From assembly GCA_001972305.1 (NCBI GenBank), contig BDDD01000050.1, forward strand, positions 635,859 to 699,858: 64,000 nucleotides of DNA, written 5' to 3'. The translations under genes were made by a program, and so were the position numbers. Shown in pieces: positions 33,087 through 44,016 of the stretch (positions are counted from its first letter, which is position 1; each line of letters opens with the position of its first letter). The notes beneath the pieces are model-generated. The model was given only the letters and a program-made list of their open reading frames with translations. It did not search any database and had not been told where the DNA came from. This DNA is from Cephalotus follicularis (lineage: Eukaryota > Streptophyta > Magnoliopsida > Oxalidales > Cephalotaceae).

Positions 33087-35059
33087 CTTTAGAACTGTTT
33101 GGGGTTTTCTTCATCTAACGATACGAAACGATCCCGATGCCTGTTAGGGCGCATTTGAGCATTTGTATGCATTGCACATATACTGTTTTACTGCCTGTTT
33201 GTACTGTTTGTACTTGGATTATGATTTCTAATGTGTTGTTACCTTAGAAATGCATATGTGAACTGAAACTACTATTTTGAGTACGAACGAATACTAACAT
33301 CGTATTTTCAAATATATTTGGGAAGCGATTTCCATTACTGTACTGTTCAAAAGTATTTTCTACTGAAAATGTCTATTTCAAATGTTGTCGCTTTTGGAAA
33401 CATTTTGGGAAACAACTGCCTGTTGTCGATCTAAACGATCATTACTGTTTATTGTACTGTTACTGTTTGAATTCACTGTTTGCATTGTGAATTGCTATGT
33501 GGTTGTGTTTGCGCTACTAGTTGCATGGCAGAGGCTGCCAGCGCCGACTAGTGGTAGGGTTGTACCTAGGGGCCAGGAGCATGGCTAGGTGACTCACTGT
33601 ACTGTTGCCTCGCTCGTTTGCCCGAAGTGGTGACCGGAGTGGGAGTGTAGCGTGGTGCAAGGAGTTGGCGGCGCTATGCATACTGTTGATGTGGTCCTAT
33701 GTGGACATACTGACTGTTGTTGTGGTCCTATGCGGACATACCGTACTGCCTGTTGGTCCTTCTTGGACATTACTATGTTTATTGATGTAGCCCTGGCCGG
33801 GTTACTACTGTATTGTTACTGCATACGCATATTTCTTATATATGTAACACTGATATCTACTGTACTGTTAAAATATATATATTTCTCATATATATATATG
33901 AGTTGGCTTTCCTACACTGCATCATTTACGCATTCATATCATGACATGCATTACGTTAATCCCGAACTGCTGTTATGACTTGGCCGAGTGAGGACAAAGG
34001 CTAACCCCCTACTTTACAGATTGATGCAGCGGACCGGTTGGACAGACATGGGCGAAGATCAAGTTGTTATGTTCTTGATTTTGCTTCTCCTGCTTTGTAT
34101 TAAACCTGTGTGGGTTATGGTTTTCGGATGTACCGTTGTTACGGTTTTGTTTCTGTTGGAGTTTAAAATTGTACTGTAATTCACGCTCCGTTTTATGGGC
34201 GATTAACTATGATGACTTGTATTTGGGTAGCGTGCGGTATGGGACGCACGTTACGAGTTACAGCTTATGAACTTGTTATGCTTCCGCAACTGACAGTTTG
34301 TTTAAAAGTTTTAATTTTATGGATTTTACATGAGCTGTATTTTATGTTAATTGCCTTTACCACTTTAATGTTGCGTTTCTCATGAATGGGGTGTGACAGT
34401 GTTATACTTGTCAGACTGTCAAGGCTAAGCACCAGAGGCCAACGGGTTTTTTACAGCCCTTACCGATTCCATAGTGGAAATGGTAACATGTGACGATGGA
34501 TTTTGTTTCAGGTTTTCCTCTGACTCGAAACCATGACAATGCGGTGTGGGTTATCGTGGATCAGCTTACCAAATCGGCTCACTTTTTGCCTACCCACGTC
34601 AGAGATTCAGCGAGCAAGTTGGCTCAGTTATACATCAAGGAGATTGTGAGGTTGCACGGTGTTCCTATGAGTATAGTTTGTGACAGAGATTCGATCTTCA
34701 CTTCCAACTTTTGGAAGAGGTTTCATATAGCTTTTGGGGCGAAGCTGAACCTTAGCACTACCTTTCACCCACAGACAGATGGTCAGTCAAAGCGTACCAT
34801 CCAGACTTTGGAGGATATGCTCCGAGCTTGCATTATTGACTTTACTGGTACTTAGGAGGACCATATTCCTCTGATAGAGTTTTCTTATAATAACAGCTAT
34901 CATTCCAGTATTGGTATGGCACCATACGAGGCTCTATATGGAAGAAAGTGTAGATCACCCATTTGTTGGGATGAGGTTGGTGAGCGACCGTTGCTTGGGT
35001 CAGATCTGGTGGAAGAGACTTCTAAGAAAGTCAGGATTATTATGGAGAAACTGCTTGCA

Positions 35060-35582
35060 GCTCATAGCCGGCGGAAGAGCTATGTTGACAGCGTCAAGAG
35101 GAGGCCTCTGACCTTCGACGTTAAGGATCATGTGTTTTTAAAGGTTTCGCCATGGAAGGGCGTGCAGAGATTTGGGAAGAAGGGCAAGTTAGCTCCACGC
35201 TACATTGGTCCTTTCGAGATCTTAGAGAGAGTTGGGAAGGTGGCTTATCAGCTTGCTTTACCTCCTGCACTGTCAAATATGCATGATGTCTTCCATGTGT
35301 CTATGCTGAGGAGATATATTCGAGACCCATCACATGTCTTGAATTATGATTCAGTTCCTGTGCGAGATGACCTTTCTTAGGATGAATCACCGGTACAGAT
35401 TCTGTAATGGAAGACGCAGATGTTGAGGAACCGAACCATTCCTACGGTAAAAGGTTCAGTGGTAGTTCCATCGACCAGATGAGGCGACTTGGGAGCGCGA
35501 GGAGGACATTAGAGAGAGTTACCCTCTTTTGTTTTAGTACAATTTTAATTTCGAGGATGAAATTCCTCGAAGTAAGGGTGGA
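35060..35582 (+). pseudogene. pol: Gypsy-1 integrase C-terminus, chromodomain-like tail, polypurine tract
   Basis: 'VFLKVSPWKGVQRFGKKGKL' and 'YIGPFEILERVGKVAYQLAL' are the conserved C-terminal integrase block of plant gypsy elements; 'HDVFHVSMLRRYI' follows. After a stop near 35378 and a frameshift, the translation still shows 'MLRNRTIPTVKG' and a closing 'YPLLF', which resembles the chromodomain-like tail of Tekay-type chromoviruses. The tract before the LTR at about 35572-35582 is purine-rich. Clade assignment is tentative. Confidence 0.7.
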
Positions 35583-37998
35583 TGTCACGCCCGGGATTTT
35601 CATTAAGTGTAATATTGTGTTTCTAATGTAAATTACACTTTGAAATAATGAGAATTATGGATTTTCCCACGTTGTGGTGTTAAAGTTGCATAAAAAGATA
35701 GAGGAAATTGTAAAATGTGTGGGAACCAGGTGGGCAGCCGACTGTCCAAGGGAGGCAGTCGACTGGACCCCCTTAAGTGTAACCAGCCGACTGCTGAGGA
35801 AACAACCGGCTGGAAGTTGTCGGCAAAGGCAACCGACTACCAAGCAAAGCAGCCGACTGCCATGGGTCAGACAGTATAACGTGTTGCCAGACCTGGCATG
35901 ACAGAGGGAAAGTAAGTTGGGGGTTGTGCCTACAGAGAAAGAAAGAGAGGAGGGAGAAATGTATTTTCTCCATAAAAACAAATTTTCTCTCCTCTTCCCA
36001 TCAGCAAGCCAAGAGACAAAGAGTTGTGAGGAAGAAAGGAGAAGAAAAGAAAGACGGAGGTTGAGTCCGAATGCTCCGCACTTGAACCGGAAGCTTGGAG
36101 ACTCGAACCAGCGGGGAGAGCCGGACCTGTTGGAGTCCTTGGATGGACCTGGGAGCTTTGAACGCCTCGAATCCGGGACTTAAAGAGGTGGATTGCAATT
36201 CCTAACTTTGAATTCAAAGGTAGGGGAAATTTTATAAATGTGATTTAAGTTCCATTATAATGGACGGTCATGAATTTAATGCATGCAATGGACTGTGATA
36301 TGAGCATGAAATGTGTTGTTGATGATAAATGCTCGGTTGTGTTCGGATTTGGACTGACAATTGCATATATTTTCTGATGTTTTGTGCACTGCGCGTAGGA
36401 CCAGCCGATCCAAAGAGGACAGCCGACTGTTCAAGGTTACCAGTCGACTGTTCAATGCGAACAGCCCACTACTCGAGGGAAACAGCCGACTGTGCTAAGG
36501 AGCCAGTCGACTGTTCATGCATTTTGATGGAGGTTTTCTCTTGCTGTATGACTAGCCGACTGCCAAGAGAAGGCAGCCGACTGATTGGTGACACAGCCGA
36601 CTGTTTGGGATGACAGTCGGCTGTCCACGTGTCCCTTCACCCGGATTTGTTGAGGTGGAAATGTTGGGGTGAGTGGCGAGGTAGAAGATGCATACTATTC
36701 ACGAAACAACCAACTATCGTGCGGAGATAGCCGACTGTTAAAGGGGCAGTCGACTGTCAAAATGAGACAGCCGACTGTTAAGGGAGGCAGTCGACTGCCA
36801 AATACAGGACAGCCGAATGTTTAAAGGAAACAGCCAACTGTCATGAGGAAACAACCGGCTGTCATGAAGGGGTAGCCGACTATTGAGGGACTGACTTGCA
36901 TTTTGAGCATATGTTTGCATCGCATTTTGATATGAAATGAATTGATGATTGAAATGTGAATGATTCTAAAGTGTTTTATTCATTTTAGAAATGAGTACAT
37001 GATTTTATACAAATCATTATTTGATATGAAAATGTATATTTTGATAAATGTATGCGATACGTTTTAAAATAAATGTATTATTTGCAGTATTTTATAAATT
37101 ACTTGGAAACGATTAGATTTGATTTGATTGTGATTGATGCCGTACTGGCTGGGGTGACGGAGTGTCACCGATGGCTGGTGGCGGCATGTTTTCCTAGGGG
37201 CCAGGATATGGCTAGGAACGCCCAAATACAATGTTACTAGACACATAGTGCAAGTAACACGGGTTACCATGATTGCTGAACACAGAGTGCGAGCATCATG
37301 AGTTTGATTTGTTGCCTTGCTTCGTGACCCGAGAGTCGGGGGTCGGAGTAAGAGTACTACGTCGGGGTCAGGAGATTGCGGCGTTCGTCGTACCGATTTG
37401 ATTTGATTTGATTTGTCCTTTGAGACATGATTGATGATATGATGGTTGTAGCCACTTGGCATGGTTGCACATATTGGCATAGATACATATATGTATATAT
37501 GTATTGTGATATATTGTATATTGCATCATGGATGCATTCATTTCATGACATTCATTATCATTGACCCTAAATTACACTTATGATTTAGCCGAGTGAGGAC
37601 AAAGGCTAACCCGCAACTATTACAAATTGATACAGTGACTTGGATATCGACCGTACGCGGCCGAATCAAAGGGGAGATGGAGTTTTATCTACTTGAATAA
37701 ATGTTAAAACAATGTCTTAAAACATGTTTTATTTCAGATTACTCTACTGATGTATTAATGATGTTAATCGACTTTGATCACGCTCCGTTTGTGGGCAGTT
37801 GACAATGACTTAATAATATTAAATGTTGGAATCATGTGGTATGGGACGCATGGTTCGGTTTTACCTTTAGCTTATTATTAAATGCTTCCGCAAGATGTTA
37901 ATGGTATTTGAAGTTTTAAATTTTACCGTATTCGCATAAGTTGAATATTTATGTTAATTGCCATGACTTACATGTAGTTAACGAATCGGGGAGTGACA
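35583..37998 (+). repeat. Gypsy-1 3' LTR
   Basis: Starts TGTCACGCCCGGG and ends GGGAGTGACA. Collinear with the 5' LTR, with the same three palindrome clusters (35734-35868, about 36402-36625, 36707-36882) at the same steps but many independent core substitutions. A 60-bp stretch of the 5' LTR near 27035 is shortened here near 37045. Confidence 0.9.
36707..36882. repeat. CARYCGACTG array, cluster 3, Gypsy-1 3' LTR
   Basis: Cores at 36707, 36728, 36747, 36768, 36788, 36810, 36831, 36852 and 36873. Steps 21, 19, 21, 20, 22, 21, 21, 21 are identical to those of the 5' LTR, so spacing has survived while the cores mutated (for example CAACCAACTA and CAGCCAACTG). Confidence 0.92.
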
Positions 37999-38003
37999 TG
38001 TCC

Positions 38004-38919
38004 TTTGAGAGCGAATTCCGTTATCCCTTAGATAACCCAAGAATTTAGCAGATAGGTATTCACCACCTCGATCCGACCGAAGGATCTTAATGGGTTTACC
38101 CATTTGCTTTTCTACTTCTACTCTGAATTCTTTGAACCTATCAAAAACCTCAAACTTGTGTTTCATTAGAAACACATAACCATACAGTGAAAAATCATTG
38201 GTAAAGGTGATGAAGTTGGGAAAACCTCCAATAACATTGACCGACATAGGTCCACAGACGTCGGTGTGGACAAGAGCCAGTATGTCCACAGCCCTTTCTC
38301 CTACCACGAAGAAGGGAGATTTGGTCATCTTGCCAATAAGACATGGCTCACACTCTGGAAAGGACTCCACGTCCTGTATGTTTAAAAGGGCATCCTTAAC
38401 CAAACGTGTTGGTCTACCCAGACTAGGATGACCTAATCTACAATGCCATATATATGAAGGGTTTACATCGCTTAACTCTCGTTGTCTTTTGGTGCTTGTT
38501 CCAGTTTGAATTGTTAAAACCATTTGTGCATTATTATTTAAAACATAGATCCCATTGTCAATGTGTCCCTCACATAAAAGAACATAGTTTTGCATAAGTC
38601 TAACACCTATGTAGAAAAAGTGAGCTCCATGCCCATCTTATAAAAAATAAGAAACAGAAACAACATTTGTAACAAGGTTCTTTACAGAGTAACAAGGATC
38701 AAGTTTAATTACATGGCCATTACAAAAAGACAATTCAAAAAAGCCTATTGTCGTGGTGTGAATCCTCGATCCATCACCTAGACGCAAGTCCAATGCTTCA
38801 GCCTCTCTCAGCTGTCTAGCTCCTCTTAGTCCCTGCAAAGAGTTACAAATGTTAGTACCACAACCTGAATCCAAAACCCAAGTTGAACTAACATTGGTAG
38901 CTAGAAAAAGCTCAATCAT
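38004..38919 (-). pseudogene. pol: Copia-B protease and integrase N-terminal part
   Basis: Protease: 'STWVLDSGCGTNIC' (about 38890) with the catalytic Asp-Ser-Gly, on 38919-38638. A frameshift follows. The 38595-38004 piece has the GAG-pre-integrase region 'YIWHCRLGHPS' and 'CEPCLIGKMTKSPF' (zinc finger), then the catalytic 'VHTDVCGPMS' and 'ILRSDRGGEYLS'. It is cut off at 'NGIRSQRT' by Gypsy-1 and continues at 25555-25248. Confidence 0.87.
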
Positions 38920-38946
38920 GAAAGTACCTGACCCTGAGGCATCTCA

Positions 38947-39849
38947 TTATTTGGACTTTTGGAACTCACTGCACTGTGATCTCCAATGTCCATGCTTCTT
39001 GCAATAGAAGCAGCAGTCATCATCCTGTAGCTGTCGGATCGTATCTAAGACTGAACCCCCAACAACTAGCCCCATCGGCATAGCTGCTTTTCTCCCTTTG
39101 TTCTTCTTCTTCCTTTTCGGTTTCATGGGCGCCTTGCCCTTGGACTTGGATCCTCTCGATCCGCTCCCTCTCAGAGCTGTCCTGGAAGAAGTATATGGGA
39201 GAAACATCACATTAGACTTGGACCTACCATGGTCCATGTCTACTTCAGCCGTACGAACCATTTCCACAAGTTCTGGAAGATTAGTATCCACATTGTTCAT
39301 GTGGAAATTCGTGAGGAACTGGGAGTATGACCTAGGGAGGGATGATAGAACCAGGTCAATGTAGAAATCATTGTCCATGGTAAGATCTAACTGAGCCAGC
39401 TGATCAACAAGATCTATCATCTTCAATCCATGTGCGTGGACTGAAGATCCCTCGGCCATCTTCGTACAAAAGAGCTGACGTGACAAGTTAAACCTCTCGG
39501 TCCTCGACCGAGATTCATACAACTCCTGAAGACGAAGAAGTATGGCTCCTAGGGTATCAAGATTCTCGTGCTGTCTTTGCAATACCGGTACCATACCCGA
39601 AATCGCTAGGCAACGAGCTTGCTCATCATCGTCTAACCATTTGGCCCTCTTGGCCATTTGCTCTTCAGACGGGTTTGCTCCCAGTCTAGGGGGGCGCTCA
39701 GTCATGACATGAGCAATCTTCATGCTCGTGAGTGCCAAGCGCAGGTTGCGCTGCCAGTCTAAGAAATTAGGACCCGTGAGCTTATTTGTTTCAAGTACAC
39801 ATGATAGTGCTGAGCCAATAGACATTATAGCAGTATATGGTGAACACAA
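38947..39849 (-). CDS. gag: Copia-B Gag polyprotein (intact frame, 300 codons)
   Basis: The only uninterrupted retroelement gene here. It forms the particle shell and binds RNA. The N-terminus has 'LTGPNFLDWQRNLRLAL' typical of copia gag, then the UBN2-like region with 'LYESRSRTERFNLSRQLF' and 'LPRSYSQFLTNFHMN', a basic linker (Lys/Arg-rich) and one zinc knuckle CCFYCKKHGHWRSQC near residue 280. The start at 39849 is supported by the stop-free frame and by position after the leader. The next ORF, protease, lies in another frame about 30 bp on. The Copia-A copy has lost its N-terminal half. Confidence 0.88.
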   Translation of the reverse strand: MCSPYTAIMSIGSALSCVLETNKLTGPNFLDWQRNLRLALTSMKIAHVMTERPPRLGANPSEEQMAKRAKWLDDDEQARCLAISGMVPVLQRQHENLDTLGAILLRLQELYESRSRTERFNLSRQLFCTKMAEGSSVHAHGLKMIDLVDQLAQLDLTMDNDFYIDLVLSSLPRSYSQFLTNFHMNNVDTNLPELVEMVRTAEVDMDHGRSKSNVMFLPYTSSRTALRGSGSRGSKSKGKAPMKPKRKKKNKGRKAAMPMGLVVGGSVLDTIRQLQDDDCCFYCKKHGHWRSQCSEFQKSK

Positions 39850-40540
39850 CCTATATAAGAGGAAACAAATAAGAGTTTAATTAGAAAATCATTCCAATTA
39901 TATTATTAACATAACACTTGGCCTTTATAAATTATGGTTCCTCCCATTATTCTAATCGTATCTCACACCCCCATGTGGAATTCGGGAAGCCTCTCGCTTC
40001 CTAGTGGGGATCGGAATCTATCCACAATACCATAGTCCCGACTGTGGTCGTGCAAACCATAATACCTGAATAGGTAGGTACGAGTACCAATTTACATTAG
40101 GATCTCTTGCCCATATGTAAGATCCGATACTGTAGCATAATGGTAACCATAAGATCCCGGTATAAGTCAAACCCGTAACCCTCAAAGAAATAGATCCATT
40201 TTGGCACCCACACCATTCAACGATGATTGTGGAAGGCCAACGACAGGGCAGCCATATGCCCCACCGCTTATGGACTTATTATTTGCAAGTTGAAGGGATT
40301 TGGTCTCATCAATTTTTACAAATTACCTAAGCCATTTTAGATTAATTTAAATCTTCCAATCCATTTGGATGGCTTAACATGCTTGGACGTGTTTGGATTG
40401 TTAAAGAAAAACATTCATCTCATGCATCCTAAAAGTGGCCTGACAAGGGACTAAAGCTATAAGTGATCACGCGAGCCAACGTGACTACTAGGTCTCCCTA
40501 GGTGAACTAATTTAATTAACTCTATTACAATTGCTACCAT
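39850..40540 (-). other. Copia-B 5' leader; ends at fusion with Copia-A
   Basis: Untranslated segment upstream of gag, matched by 3553-4540. No tRNA-type primer site and no LTR end are found before the junction, so the 5' LTR was lost. Near 40540 the sequence passes into plus-strand Copia-A gag at a short shared word around 'accatg'. Confidence 0.6.
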
Positions 40541-40860
40541 GCATACAAGGAAATCCAAGTCTAATGTGATGCTTCTACCTTCTACTTCTTCCCGGACAAC
40601 TCCTAAAAATGGTAGATCGAGAGGATGTAAGTCCAAGGGCAAGGCGCCCATGATTTCTAAAAGGAAGAAGAAGAAGAAAGGAAAACAACCAACTGGGTCG
40701 GCGGGGCCAATGGTTGGGGGAGCCATCCTAAACAATATCCGACAGCTTCAGGATGAATACTGTTGCTTCTATTGTGGGAAGCAAGGTCATTGGAGATCTC
40801 AGTGCCGAGAGTTCCAACAGTCCAAATCAGAAGCTGCCTCAGGGTCAGGTACTTTTATGA
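40541..40860 (+). pseudogene. gag: Copia-A Gag, C-terminal part only
   Basis: Opens at 'RKSKSNVMLLPSTSSRT', aligned to residue about 205 of the Copia-B gag, and continues through the basic linker to a zinc knuckle CCFYCGKQGHWRSQC. The N-terminal two thirds are missing at the junction with Copia-B. The frame runs on without a stop into the protease, unlike Copia-B. Confidence 0.8.
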
Positions 40861-42160
40861 TTAAGCTTTTTGTAGCTGAAAATGTTAGTTCAACTTGGGT
40901 TTTGGATTCAGGTTGTGAAACTAATATTTGTAACTCTTTGAAGGGACTAAGAGGAGTTAGAAATCTTGATGCTATTGAAGCACTGGACTTACGCCTAGGT
41001 GATGGGTCAAGGATTCATACCGCTTATGTAGGCGTTTTTGAGTTGTTTTTTGTTGAATGGACATGTATTAAACCTTGATCCTTGTTTTTATGTCGGGAAC
41101 CTTGAAAGGAACATTATTTCTATTTCCTATTTGTATAAGATGGGCATGGAGCTCACTTTTACTGCATTTACTTGTAGTCTTATGCATAACAAAGTTCTTA
41201 TATGTGAGAGACACATAGACAATGGGATTTATGTTTTAAATACAAATCAGCAAATGGATTTAACAATTCAAACTGGAACTAGCACTAAAAGACAAAGAGA
41301 GATAAGTGATGTAAATCCTTCTTACATTTGGCATTGTAGATTAGGTCATCCTAGCGATGCTAGATTAACACGTTTGGTTAAGGATGGTCTTCTCGACATC
41401 CAAGACGTGGAGTCCTTTCCTACGTGTGAGCCATGTCTTATTGGCAAGATGACCAAATCTCCCTTCTCTGAGGTAGGGGAAAGGGCAGTGGACATATTGG
41501 GACTCTTGCACACCGACGTCTGTGGACCTATGTCGGTCAATGCTATTGGAGGTTTTGCCTACTTGACTACCTTCACTGATGACTTGTCATGATATGTGTA
41601 TGTGTTTCTAATGAAACACAAGTCTGAGGCCTTTGAGAGGTTAAAAGAATTCAGACTAGAAGTAGAAAAGCAAATGGGTAAACCCATTGAGATCCTCCGG
41701 TCGGATCGAGGTGGTGAATACCTGTCTGCTGAATTCCCGGGTTATCTTAGGGATAATGGAATTCGCTCTCAATGGACACCTCCCGGAACACCACAACATA
41801 ATGGTGTGTCTGAGCGGAGGAATAGGACCTTGATGAATATGGTCCAGTCCATGATGTCATTTGCCGATCTTCCTATATCATTATGGGGTTATGCGCTACA
41901 GGCAACAGTGTACATCCTAAACCGGATTCCTTATAAATCCGTCCCCTCTACTCCTTACGAAGTATTTTTAGGGAGGAAACCCAGCATAAACCATTTGAAG
42001 GTTTAGGGTTGTCCAATGTATGTGAAGAAGCAAGAGGCTTCTAAGCTGGAGGCACGAGTGGATCATTGCCGGTTTATAGGGTATCCTAAAGAGATAAAAG
42101 GGTACTACTTTTACCATCCGAGCGAACAAAAGGTTTTTGTTTCATGAACTGCCACATTCC
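40861..42160 (+). pseudogene. pol: Copia-A protease and integrase
   Basis: Protease 'STWVLDSGCETNIC' at about 40887. A frameshift near 41060 leads to the GAG-pre-integrase region 'YIWHCRLGHPS' and 'CEPCLIGKMTKSPF'. Integrase catalytic residues are in 'LHTDVCGPMS' (about 41510), 'ILRSDRGGEYLS' (about 41693) and 'NGVSERRNRTL'. Stops at 41590, 42004 and 42145 correspond to codons that are Arg or Trp in relatives, consistent with CGA-to-TGA and TGG-to-TAG transitions. The tail has 'EASKLEARVDHCRFIGYPKE' in the same position as Copia-B. Confidence 0.87.
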
Positions 42161-42199
42161 TAGAGAAGGAATACCTGCTTGCAGGGAGCAGTGGGAGCA

Positions 42200-43300
42200 A
42201 GTTGGAACTGAGAAAGTTATCACCCGGTGAAAGCCCACAGGATGAAGAGGAATTAGAAGTTGAACCCTCTAGAGACATTATTGGTGAAGGACCCCAACAT
42301 AAGAAAGGATCTCGGGAAGGCACTCCTCTGGGGAGGAGATCAGGCCGAGTTTCAACAGCGCCTAAGAGATATGGTTTTCTCATTGAGGGCACTGTTGAAC
42401 TCAACGACATCGATGATGACGACCCTGTCAGCTATGAGTAAGCAATGAAGAGCACTGAATACGGGGCATGGCTTGAAGCCAAGAAATCCGAGATGGATTC
42501 CATGTACGCCAAACAGGTATGGAACTTGGTGGATGCACGTGAGGGTGTTAACCCTATTGGTTGCAAATGGATCTTCAAGAGGAAGATTGGCACTGATGGT
42601 AAGATAGAGACTTATAAAGTGCAATTGGTCGCTAAAGGGTATAAGCAAAGACACGGAGTCGACTATACCGAAACTTTCTCATCAGTCACTATGATTAAGT
42701 CCATCCTGATATTGCTTGCTATTGCCACTCATTATGACTATGAGATATGGCAGATGGATGTCAAGACGGCCTTCTTGAATGGCTATCTTGAAGAGAATAT
42801 TTATATGTCCCAAACTAAGGGGTTTACATCTAGGGAGCATCCACAGAAAGTGTGCAAGCTCCAAAGGTCTATTTATGGCCTTAAGTAAGCATCTCGTAGC
42901 TGGAATATCCATTTTGACGAGACCGTTAAGACTTTTGGTTTCATCAAAAATGTAGATGAGCCTTGTGTCTACCGGAAATAGGATGGCCCAAACATCACTT
43001 TCTTGGTACTATACGTGGATGACATACTAATCATAGGGAATGATGTGAGTATGTTACAGTCCGTTAAAGTATGGTTATCCAAGAACTTATCCATGAAGGA
43101 TTTGGGAGAGGCTTCCTATATATTGCGTATAAATATCTGTAGAGACAGATCTAATAGGTTGCTAGGGCTCTCCCAAAGTCAGTACATCAGCAAGGTGTTG
43201 AAACGGTATGGCATTAAGAATTCCAAGCGTGGCCTACTACCAATTGGTCAGGGAATTCACCTCTCCAAGAGGATGTCTCCATAGACAAATGAGGAGAGGG
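42200..43300 (+). pseudogene. pol: Copia-A reverse transcriptase
   Basis: The linker to 42440 has 'RRSGRVSTAPKRYGFL'. RT from 42445: 'GAWLEAKKSEMDSMYAKQVW', 'NPIGCKWIFKRKIG', 'DYEIWQMDVKTAFLNGYLEE', then a stop at 42886, where relatives have Gln, and another near 42979. The catalytic LYVDDILIIGND is at about 43006-43041. The piece ends at a stop near 43282, again a Gln position. Confidence 0.87.
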
Positions 43301-44016
43301 CACGCATGAGTAGGCAGCCATATGCTTCGGCTGTTAGCTCCATCATGTACGCCATGCTATGTACAACGCCTGATGTCGCTAATGCCTTGGGTATGGCTAG
43401 TAGATTTCAGTTCGACCCCGGTGAGAAACACTGGGAAACAGTCTAACGGGTTGTTAAATACCTGAGAAGGACTTAGGATACTTTTTGACTTATGGAGGAG
43501 ATAGTGAATTGAAATTAGATGGTTATACTGACTCTAGTTTCAACAGTGATCCGAATGAGCACAAGTCCATTTCAGGATTCGTTTTCGTCCTAAATGGCGG
43601 TGCTATAAGTTGGAGGAGTTCGAAGCAGGAAACTACTGCGGACTCCACAACGGAAGCAGAGTATGTTGTAGCCTTCGATACTGCTAAGGAAGCTGTTTGG
43701 ATGCGAAAGTTCATTACTGAACTTGATGTGGTTCCTACCATTACCGTTCCGGTTGTGGTATACTGTGACAATGATGGGGCTGTTGCACAAGCCAAAGAGC
43801 CACGGTCTCATCATCGCACCAAACACATATTGCGACGGTATCATCTGATCAGAGAGATAATTGACAGAGGAGACATCACCTCAGAGAGAGTTTCCACGGA
43901 GGCAAACTTAGCAGACCCACTTAACAAGGCTTTGAGCAGCACTGTACTTGAGAGACACAGAAGTGCAATGGGCTTGGGCTATAGGTCATTGTGGCTTGAA
44001 GGGCCAAGTGTGAGAT
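43300..44016 (+). pseudogene. pol: Copia-A RNase H and polypurine tract
   Basis: 'SRQPYASAVSSIMYAML' (about 43313) opens the domain; stops at 43444 and 43474 break it. The rest is open from 43485: 'SSKQETTADSTTEAEYV', 'DNDGAVAQAKEPRSHHRTKH', 'ADPLNKALSS'. The frame runs past the end of pol into the LTR. The purine-rich tract at 43999-44016 precedes the LTR. Confidence 0.85.

Larger units (their letters stand above)
31584..34398 (+). mobile_element. SL4: solo gypsy-type LTR, perfect TSD GTGTT
   Basis: Starts TGTAACGCCCGAG and ends GGGGTGTGACA, flanked by GTGTT at 31579-31583 and 34399-34403. It splits the HHCC finger of the Gypsy-1 integrase. It is related to the Gypsy-1 LTR at both ends and in the block 'gccgagtgaggacaaagg' but belongs to another family, with the GCGTCGACGC motif class. 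TATA-like GCATAAAAGA at 32271-32280. Frames at 33382-34179 are not genes. Confidence 0.92.
31400..35060 (+). pseudogene. pol: Gypsy-1 integrase, split by SL4
   Basis: Inserts cDNA in the genome. The zinc-binding N-terminus (H..H..C) ends at 'YVAKC' just before SL4 (31584); the second cysteine lies immediately after the insert at about 34404. The catalytic core resumes with stops at about 34472 and 34853: first Asp in 'TMDFVSGFP' (34489), second Asp in '[10 protein letters not shown]' (about 34680), Glu in '[11 protein letters not shown]' (about 34805). Beyond are 'YEALYGRKCRSP' and the GPF-like region. Confidence 0.87.
25561..37998 (+). mobile_element. Gypsy-1: full-length gypsy element, perfect TSD TGTCC
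   Basis: Both LTRs are present (25561-28012 and 35583-37998) and TGTCC flanks the insertion at 25556-25560 and 37999-38003. It sits in the integrase gene of Copia-B. Primer site at 28017, gag, protease, RT, RNase H, integrase and a chromodomain-like C-terminus follow in gypsy order. SL4 splits the integrase. Without SL4 it measures 9.6 kb. Hand comparison of about 200 bp of the two LTRs (near 25905 and 35927) shows roughly 7-8 percent difference, mostly transitions, so the insertion is not recent. Confidence 0.9.
17069..40540 (-). mobile_element. Copia-B: copia element, minus strand, with SL3 and Gypsy-1 nested
   Basis: 3' LTR 17069-19535, polypurine tract 19536-19556, pol from 38919 down to 19552 in pieces, gag 39849-38947, leader to about 40540. 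The 5' LTR is missing. Without SL3 and Gypsy-1 it measures about 7.2 kb. The left flank ATCTC has no surviving partner because the right end was deleted. It is closely related to Copia-A in every domain. Confidence 0.8.

Noticed and set aside
33382..34179. Hydrophobic frames in SL4 resembling small membrane proteins
   Set aside because: T-rich LTR sequence gives Leu/Val/Phe-rich translations in several frames; no conserved start or family.
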